This document shows positions 6,512-7,456 of a stretch of DNA of 7,456 nt, one piece after another. Under the pieces are notes generated by a model that was not told where the DNA came from, did no database searches, and saw only the letters and a program-made list of their open reading frames with translations. The stretch is from Spirochaeta sp. Its GTDB lineage: Bacteria; Spirochaetota; Spirochaetia; DSM-2461. Positions within the stretch are counted from its first letter, which is position 1. The number at the start of each line of letters is the position of its first letter. Where the stretch lies: contig JAUVIY010000121.1 of NCBI GenBank assembly GCA_030592625.1, forward strand, positions 1 to 7,456, given 5' to 3'. A program made the translations under genes and the position numbers.

Positions 6512-7114
6512 GTGAACGATTCCAGGTCTGTCCTACGCGATCTTGCAATAGCCCTCGGTGTACTCGCTCTTGTGTTCGCCGGGTTGTTTGCCTGGGCGTC
6601 GTTCAGCCAAAACAAACCGGAGCTCTACACCACCTTTATCGATCCTTCAGTCCCTCTGATACCCGAATCCGAACCTTTCCCGGAAATCGAGGAAGGGGAG
6701 ATTCTCCGGTACGTGACAGATCACCATACCGTCGTCGGCGGCGAGTCATTTTCTCTGATAACCGGTATCTACTGGGACGACATCTTCCTCTGGCCCGACC
6801 TCTACATTCGTAACGACATGAAATCCGAAGACCCGGACCTCATTTTTCCCGATGAGATTATCGATATCTACAACCGCCTCGGACGAGGCGATCTGTACTC
6901 CGACGCCGAACGTGAGATGATACTCGACGCTTTTATTCAGGTTTATGACCGCTTCAAGTCCCTCGGCCCCCAAAAGAACGGATCCGCCTGGACCCTCCTG
7001 TGGTGCGGAGCCAAATACGATCATGATTTTCTGGAAATCTACGCCGGGCGTATCGACCCTGAAGACCGGATTGTCGCTCAGCGCTACATTGACGAAGAGG
7101 GATTTCTGGACTGA
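6512..7114 (+). CDS. Membrane-anchored LysM-domain protein
   Basis: A 200-residue protein from a GTG start. Residues about 10-30 are one hydrophobic helix (LAIALGVLALVFAGLFAWAS) with Arg on its N-terminal side, so I predict an inner-membrane anchor with the rest in the periplasm. After an acidic, Pro-rich linker (about 35-63), residues 71-120 match a LysM peptidoglycan-binding domain of the form HTVVGGESFSLITG...LWPDLYIRN...DPDLIFPDEIIDI. Compare the common YTVKxGDTLxxIA...LWPxIYxAN...DPDLIYPGQxLxI. LysM modules bind N-acetylglucosamine-containing glycans, here presumably the cell wall. Residues about 122-200 are predicted helical, with WTLLWCGAKYD and a DPEDR segment. I recall similar tails on spirochaete LysM proteins but know no function for them. 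The frame remains open upstream to 6386 inside the esterase gene. I reject that extension because the hydrophobic anchor should be N-terminal. No Shine-Dalgarno precedes 6512, so the start is the least certain point. Confidence 0.75.
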   Translation: MNDSRSVLRDLAIALGVLALVFAGLFAWASFSQNKPELYTTFIDPSVPLIPESEPFPEIEEGEILRYVTDHHTVVGGESFSLITGIYWDDIFLWPDLYIRNDMKSEDPDLIFPDEIIDIYNRLGRGDLYSDAEREMILDAFIQVYDRFKSLGPQKNGSAWTLLWCGAKYDHDFLEIYAGRIDPEDRIVAQRYIDEEGFLD

Positions 7115-7148
7115 AAAATGGGCCGGTGACTAAGAACCGCGACCCATT
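7114..7148 (-). terminator. Intergenic terminator hairpin between convergent genes
   Basis: AATGGG (7117-7122) pairs with CCCATT (7143-7148), and an inner CGGT (7124-7127) pairs with ACCG (7136-7139) around an 8-nt loop. Read on the minus strand, the hairpin is followed directly by TTTTT (complement of 7114-7118), as expected of an intrinsic terminator for the gene ending at 7164. On the plus strand the downstream sequence is only weakly T-rich, so termination of the LysM gene here is less certain. Confidence 0.55.
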
Positions 7149-7163
7149 CTCCGCTTTAATCGA

Positions 7164-7456
7164 CTAACCCGTATAAGAAGCCTTTGAAAAAGCCAGGTAG
7201 GGAAAATAAATAATTCCAAAGAACAGTGCGAGGACCACATGCCATCCCGGCTGACCGAATTTCAAAACCAGATTATAAAGAATCATGATCATGAATACGA
7301 TATTGACGATGGGAATGATGAGCATGATGATCCACCAGAGGGGTTTGTCCACAATCTCAAGCATCACAATGATGTTATAAATGGGGACGATAATGGCCCA
7401 ACCGGGTTTTCCGGCTTTCGTAAAGATTTTCCAGTTGGCCACGATAAGAACTACGG
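7164..7456 (-). CDS. Small multi-pass membrane protein, DUF5684-like, 5' partial
   Basis: The minus-strand frame runs from the TAG at 7166-7164 to the window edge (96 visible residues) with no stop, so the start is probably outside. A GTG at 7442-7440 is available, but the residues before it (VVLI) continue a hydrophobic run. Family members, as I remember them, have a first membrane helix ahead of the WKIFTKAGKPGW motif. The motif WKIFTKAGKPGWAIIVPIYN is the hallmark of the DUF5684 family. Counting from that GTG, hydrophobic segments cover about residues 13-31, 34-57 and 68-84, separated by a DKP turn and a KFGQPGW loop that echoes the first motif. The C-terminus FSKASYTG resembles the family's short FGxAxYxG ending. 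Function is unknown for the family; some members are fused to or named as signal peptidase, but no catalytic Ser/Lys motif is seen here. It is convergent with the LysM gene. Confidence 0.7.
   Translation of the reverse strand, partial: VVLIVANWKIFTKAGKPGWAIIVPIYNIIVMLEIVDKPLWWIIMLIIPIVNIVFMIMILYNLVLKFGQPGWHVVLALFFGIIYFPYLAFSKASYTG

Noticed and set aside
7440..7442. GTG at 7442-7440 as the start of the minus-strand membrane protein
   Set aside because: The frame stays open to the window edge with hydrophobic residues, and family members have a helix before the KAGKPGW motif, so the real start is probably outside.

Overview
The window looks like ordinary chromosomal DNA from a moderately GC-rich bacterium. 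I favour a free-living spirochaete (Spirochaeta / Sediminispirochaeta-like). The reasons are the small membrane-anchored LysM protein with an acidic alpha-helical tail, the LysM/DUF5684 neighbourhood, and the style of the acyl-CoA synthetase. This is inference from remembered protein families, not a database result. I see no rRNA, tRNA, CRISPR array, insertion sequence or prophage signature.

Layout, left to right. (1) Positions 2-1714 hold the C-terminal 570 codons of a glycoside hydrolase family 36 (alpha-galactosidase)-like protein that enters from outside the window; its catalytic acidic residues appear to be gone. (2) Its stop overlaps by ATGA the start of a 311-residue RNase HII-fold protein (1711-2646). 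That protein keeps the DEDD metal-binding tetrad but has lost the GRG ribonucleotide-recognition motif. (3) After a 205-nt gap with a perfect TATAAT and a small hairpin comes rlmN (2852-3943), the radical-SAM adenosine C2-methyltransferase, with every signature cysteine present. (4) Sixteen nucleotides on, with a strong Shine-Dalgarno, is a 576-residue AMP-forming acyl-CoA synthetase (3960-5690). It is followed after one base by an Est30-type carboxylesterase / monoacylglycerol lipase-like hydrolase (5692-6480). (5) A small membrane-anchored LysM protein follows (6512-7114), possibly translated from a leaderless transcript. (6) A hairpin with a T-run on the minus strand separates it from a convergent gene for a small multi-pass membrane protein of the DUF5684 type (7164 to window end, minus strand, start outside).

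How the genes fit together: the synthetase and the esterase form a credible lipid-handling pair, with ester hydrolysis releasing a fatty acid and ATP-dependent activation of it to acyl-CoA. RlmN is a housekeeping translation-fidelity enzyme that happens to share the transcript. The two leftmost genes are the least conventional part of the window: a probable pseudo-glycosidase translationally coupled to a divergent RNase H-fold nuclease. I do not know of a described function for that pair.
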